Shown here piece after piece: positions 5,166-7,859 of a stretch of DNA of 7,859 nt (its first letter is position 1; each line of letters opens with the position of its first letter). The stretch is from the NCBI GenBank assembly GCA_017882835.1, contig JADGOU010000129.1, positions 1-7,859 on the forward strand. The letters are read 5' to 3'. The position numbers were made by a program, and so were the translations under genes. This stretch comes from Frankiaceae bacterium. GTDB taxonomy: Bacteria; Actinomycetota; Actinomycetes; JADGOU01. Below the pieces are notes generated by a model, which searched no databases, was not told the DNA's origin, and saw only the letters and a program-made list of their open reading frames with translations.

Positions 5166-6642
5166 CGGCCGCCGAGCCTCCTCGACGGGAGTCGCCGACC
5201 GCGGTCACCGAGCCGTCCGCGGCGCGGCACACGCTGTGCACGCCGCCGAAGTAGAGGTCTTGGCCCCGCCAGACATGCACCGGCCAGCGGATAAGCCGGC
5301 GCAGGACGTCGTCCGCCAGGCCCGGCTCGACTTGGAGTGTCGCGCGGTCCCAGTGCAGCCGGGGGCCGCGGACGGCGGCTGCGAGCGGGAGGCCGCGGTC
5401 GAGCAGGCCGATCAGCACGCTCATCAGCGCGCTGCGGATCCGTTCGCTGCCGCCGCTGCCGAGCGCGATCAAGTCGCCCTCGGCGGTGGTCGCCACGGTG
5501 GGCGCCATCATCGACCCGATCCGTAACCCCGGTGGCGTGCTGTGGAAGCCGTCCGGGTGCAGGTCCGCTTCCCCCATGACGTTGTTGAGCTGGACGCCCG
5601 TGCCCGGCACAAAGACCCCGGAGCAGCTGCCGTTGGACGTCGTCATGGTGGCTACGTTGCCCTCGGCGTCGAGCACGCTGACGTGGGTGGTGCCGCGGAC
5701 CGAGGTCGGCGGGAAAGCCGACGGTGGCGACGCGACGGCTGCCGACCCGAGCGGGTGGCCGTCGGTCATCGCCACCAGCGCGGCCGCCAGCCGCTCCATC
5801 GCGGCCGGCGAGTCGTCCGTCACCGCGCCGGGCTCTAGCCCGGCCAACGCGGCGCAGACGATGCCACCGCCGAACGATGGCGGCGGGTTGGTGGCGATCC
5901 GCGCGCCCCGGTGCTGGCAGACCAGTGGCGGGCGCTCCACCACGGCGTACGCCGTTAAGTCGGCCACTGTTAGCCGGCCGCCGCCGGCGTCCATCGCCTG
6001 CGCCAGCGGTCCAGCCAGCGCCGGATCGGCAAAGCTCACGACGGTGCCGGCCGCTACCTGGTCGAGAAATGCCGCGATGTCAGGGTTGCGCAGGGTGTCC
6101 CCGGCACGCAGCAGCGACCCGCCGGGGGCGAACAATGCCCGGCCCTGCGCGGTCAGCGCGACGATCCCGGCGAGCAGCTCCAGCACGTCGGCCTGGGTCT
6201 GCTCCAGCACCGCGCCGTACTCGGCCAGCCGGCGGGCGGGCGCCACCACGGCCGCCAGCGGCAGCCGGCCCAGCCGCCGGTGCACGTGCAGGTAGCCGTC
6301 GAGGCAGCCGGGCACGGCGACCGAGCCCCAGCCGGCATGGAACACCTGGTCGGCACCGGCGAAGCTGACGGTTACCGGCGTGAAGTGCGGGTCGGCGCTG
6401 GCGCTGGACCGCCCGCGGCCGGGGGAGTCGACAAAGAAGTCGAAGACGATTTCCGCGCCGGCCGCGGTCCGGGCCAGCAGGAAGCCACCACCGCCCAGAC
6501 TGGACAGACCCGGCTCGGTCACGGCCGCGGCGAAGCCGGCTGCCAGCACGGCGTCGTAGGCGTTGCCCCCGGCGCGCAGGACCTCCACCGCCGCCTGGGC
6601 GGTGTCGGTGTTGCCGGCGGCGACGGCCGCTCGGGAGCTCAC
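5149..6642 (-). CDS. Gamma-glutamyltranspeptidase-like Ntn-hydrolase, non-classical
   Basis: The 497-residue protein matches GGT throughout: GNTDTAQAAVEVLRAGGNAYDAVLAAGFA, then EPGLSSLGGGGFLL, with RGTTHVSVLD marking the autocleavage site before Thr318, the expected nucleophile. Cleavage would give subunits of about 317 and 180 residues. The GSGGSERI segment (Gly397-Gly398) forms the oxyanion hole, and the C-terminus ends SRRGGSAAVIDLD. It differs from E. coli GGT at substrate-binding sites. DFRE, whose Arg114 binds the gamma-glutamyl carboxylate, is DFFVDSPG here (Phe70). The NNxMDD segment is NNVMGEADLHP. The SSM pair is GSM (Gly376, Ser377). The substrate may therefore not be glutathione. 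Large-subunit length is shorter than usual and no signal peptide is seen, so it is probably cytoplasmic. The GTG start is well fixed by an in-frame stop at 6652-6654, only 9 nt upstream, and no SD is visible. Confidence 0.88.
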   Translation of the reverse strand: MSSRAAVAAGNTDTAQAAVEVLRAGGNAYDAVLAAGFAAAVTEPGLSSLGGGGFLLARTAAGAEIVFDFFVDSPGRGRSSASADPHFTPVTVSFAGADQVFHAGWGSVAVPGCLDGYLHVHRRLGRLPLAAVVAPARRLAEYGAVLEQTQADVLELLAGIVALTAQGRALFAPGGSLLRAGDTLRNPDIAAFLDQVAAGTVVSFADPALAGPLAQAMDAGGGRLTVADLTAYAVVERPPLVCQHRGARIATNPPPSFGGGIVCAALAGLEPGAVTDDSPAAMERLAAALVAMTDGHPLGSAAVASPPSAFPPTSVRGTTHVSVLDAEGNVATMTTSNGSCSGVFVPGTGVQLNNVMGEADLHPDGFHSTPPGLRIGSMMAPTVATTAEGDLIALGSGGSERIRSALMSVLIGLLDRGLPLAAAVRGPRLHWDRATLQVEPGLADDVLRRLIRWPVHVWRGQDLYFGGVHSVCRAADGSVTAVGDSRRGGSAAVIDLD

Positions 6643-6792
6643 AGCGCAGGACTATCACGCCCGATGGCTGGGCTCGCGGACGCCTGGTCCCGGTGTGGTC
6701 TCGATTGCTCCCGGCCGCCGCCGAGCCGGTGGCATCCTCCCGCGGCGAGATGGCCGCCGCCGGTGGCCGCGAACCGCTAGCGTCTGCGGCTC
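6643..6792. promoter_or_regulatory. 150-bp divergent spacer with two possibly leaderless promoters
   Basis: The transpeptidase-like gene leaves to the left and the amidohydrolase to the right. Neither GTG start has a purine-rich SD. On the minus strand GATAGT lies 8 nt before the GTG at 6642; on the plus strand TAGCGT (6778-6783) lies 9 nt before the GTG at 6793. Such -10-like hexamers close to a start codon fit leaderless transcripts, common in actinobacteria. No good -35 boxes are visible, so the promoter assignments are tentative. The rest of the spacer is GC-rich and shows no coding frame I can support. Confidence 0.4.
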
Positions 6793-7859
6793 GTGAGCGA
6801 CGTACCGGGTGGCGACGGATCAGGCGGCTGCGGATCAGGTGGCGGTTCGGGCAGCCAGGCGCTGCACGTCCGCGGGGTGGTGCTACCCGACGGCGAGCAC
6901 CGGGACCTCTACCTCGTCGACGGGTGGATCTCGGCCGAGCCGGTCCCAGCTGCGACCACGGTGGCCGAGGGCTGGATCGTGCCCGGTCTGGTCGACGCCC
7001 ACTGCCACGTCGGGTTGGGCCCCGACGGTGCGGTCGACCGACGCGAGACCGAGCGGCAGGCGGTCGCCGACCGGGATGCCGGCACGCTGCTGGCCCGGGA
7101 CTGCGGTTCGCCGGTGGACACCCGCTGGATCGACAACTGCGCCGACCTGCCGCGGCTGATCCGAGCCGGTCGGCACCTAGCCGCCCCCAAGCGCTACATC
7201 CGCGGACTGGGCATCGAGGTCGAGCCGGCCACGCTGCCGGATGCGGCGGCAGAGCAGGCTCGGCGGGGCGACGGCTGGGTCAAGCTGGTCGGGGACTGGA
7301 TCGACCGTGACCGCGGCGACCTGGCCCCGTGCTGGCCGGCGGACGCGCTGGCCGCGGCGGTCGAGCGGGCGCACGCCGCCGGCGCCCGGGTGACCGTGCA
7401 CACCTTCGGCGAGTTGGCCTTACCCGACCTGCTCGCCGCCGGCGTGGACTGCCTGGAGCACGGCACCGGCCTGAATGCCGAACTGATTGCCGAGATGGTC
7501 CGCCGCGGCACCGCCCTGGTGCCCACCTTGATCAACATCGACAACTTCCCCGGGATCGCCGCCGGGGCTGGCCGGTTCCCGGCGTACGCCGAGCACCTGC
7601 GCCGGCTGCACGCGAGCTCGCGCAACAACGTTCGGGCGGCGTACGACGCGGGGGTGCCCATCTACGCCGGCACGGACGCCGGCGGCAGCCTGCCGCACGG
7701 CCTGATCGCCGCCGAGGTGCTAGCGCTGGCCGGCGCCGGGTTGCCGGCCGCGGACGCGTTGGGTGCGGCCTCCTGGCGGGCGCGGGAATGGCTGGGACTG
7801 TCGCCTGGGCTCGATCCCGGCTCGCCGGCGGACCTGGTGGTGTACGCGGCGGACCCGCG
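6793..7859 (+). CDS. Metal-dependent amidohydrolase (3' end outside window)
   Basis: The frame runs open from GTG 6793 to the window edge (355 full codons). It shows the binuclear amidohydrolase/TIM-barrel ligands in order: PGLVDAHCHVG with His70 and His72, VKLVGDW with Lys164 (probable carboxylated lysine), VTVHTFGE with His203, LEHGTGL with His223, and YAGTDAGG with Asp295. The closing GSPADLVVYAADP belongs to the small beta-sandwich domain, so only a little is missing. The prolidase/imidazolonepropionase-like group is the nearest fit; substrates there include dipeptides, acylated amino acids and cyclic amides, and the one here is unknown. An in-frame stop at 6778-6780 makes GTG 6793 the first possible start. 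This adds a Gly/Ser-rich leader of about 23 residues before LHVRGVVLPDG; later GTGs at 6877 and 6880 would remove it along with the first strand. It is divergent from the transpeptidase-like gene, which suggests shared control. Confidence 0.87.
   Translation, partial: MSDVPGGDGSGGCGSGGGSGSQALHVRGVVLPDGEHRDLYLVDGWISAEPVPAATTVAEGWIVPGLVDAHCHVGLGPDGAVDRRETERQAVADRDAGTLLARDCGSPVDTRWIDNCADLPRLIRAGRHLAAPKRYIRGLGIEVEPATLPDAAAEQARRGDGWVKLVGDWIDRDRGDLAPCWPADALAAAVERAHAAGARVTVHTFGELALPDLLAAGVDCLEHGTGLNAELIAEMVRRGTALVPTLINIDNFPGIAAGAGRFPAYAEHLRRLHASSRNNVRAAYDAGVPIYAGTDAGGSLPHGLIAAEVLALAGAGLPAADALGAASWRAREWLGLSPGLDPGSPADLVVYAADP
6816..6845 (+). repeat. Imperfect 15-bp in-frame tandem repeat (Gly/Ser leader)
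   Basis: The unit cggatcaggcggctg (6816-6830) is followed directly by cggatcaggtggcgg (6831-6845), with two mismatches. In the amidohydrolase frame it encodes GSGGC then GSGGG, followed by a further GSGS, giving a flexible leader before the first conserved strand. Slippage duplication is the likely source. Confidence 0.85.

Noticed and set aside
5486..6368. Plus-strand open frames opposite the transpeptidase-like gene
   Set aside because: They are shadows of a gene with a complete GGT motif set on the minus strand.
6693..7310. Plus-strand open frame of about 205 residues at the start of the amidohydrolase
   Set aside because: Arg/Gly/Pro-rich product without motifs; the overlapping frame from GTG 6793 has all amidohydrolase metal ligands.

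Overview
The window is a chromosomal segment from a high-GC actinomycete. The genes have strongly G/C-biased third codon positions, GTG starts are common, and Shine-Dalgarno (SD) motifs of the GGAGG type precede several genes. The species cannot be fixed from this sequence. All readable genes belong to known enzyme families, and I see no phage, transposase, CRISPR array, tRNA or rRNA.

Layout, left to right. (1) Positions 1-402 hold the C-terminal part of an alpha/beta hydrolase cut by the window edge. (2) It converges on a small minus-strand gene (422-649) of unknown function; an 18-bp perfect tandem repeat covers both stop codons. (3) A divergent spacer (650-889) carries a perfect inverted repeat and leads into a tight plus-strand group: an OsmC-like protein (890-1294), an SGNH/GDSL hydrolase (1324-2166) and a 661-aa two-domain short-chain dehydrogenase of the fatty acyl-CoA reductase (AcrA/FAR) type (2183-4168). 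The gaps are 29 and 16 nt, so this is a likely operon. (4) The reductase stop codon lies inside a 14-bp repeat present three times. (5) After a 142-nt spacer comes a PAP2-type membrane enzyme of the Aur1/inositolphosphotransferase class (4311-5165). (6) Its 3' end overlaps by 17 bp the 3' end of a convergent gamma-glutamyltranspeptidase-like gene (5149-6642, minus). (7) A 150-bp divergent spacer separates that gene from a metal-dependent amidohydrolase (6793 onward), which runs off the right edge.

How the genes may work together (inference). An esterase-like SGNH hydrolase, an acyl-CoA reductase and, just downstream, a lipid phosphatase/phosphotransferase suggest lipid or fatty alcohol metabolism, with the OsmC protein in a stress or redox role. 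The transpeptidase-like enzyme and the amidohydrolase form a separate divergent pair that could act on gamma-glutamyl or other amide/peptide compounds.

The least ordinary features are three short tandem repeats placed at gene edges, two of them containing stop codons; an OsmC protein without its second cysteine; a transpeptidase-like enzyme whose usual gamma-glutamyl-binding arginine is replaced; and two divergent genes that appear to start without SD sequences. I found no convincing undescribed multi-gene system.
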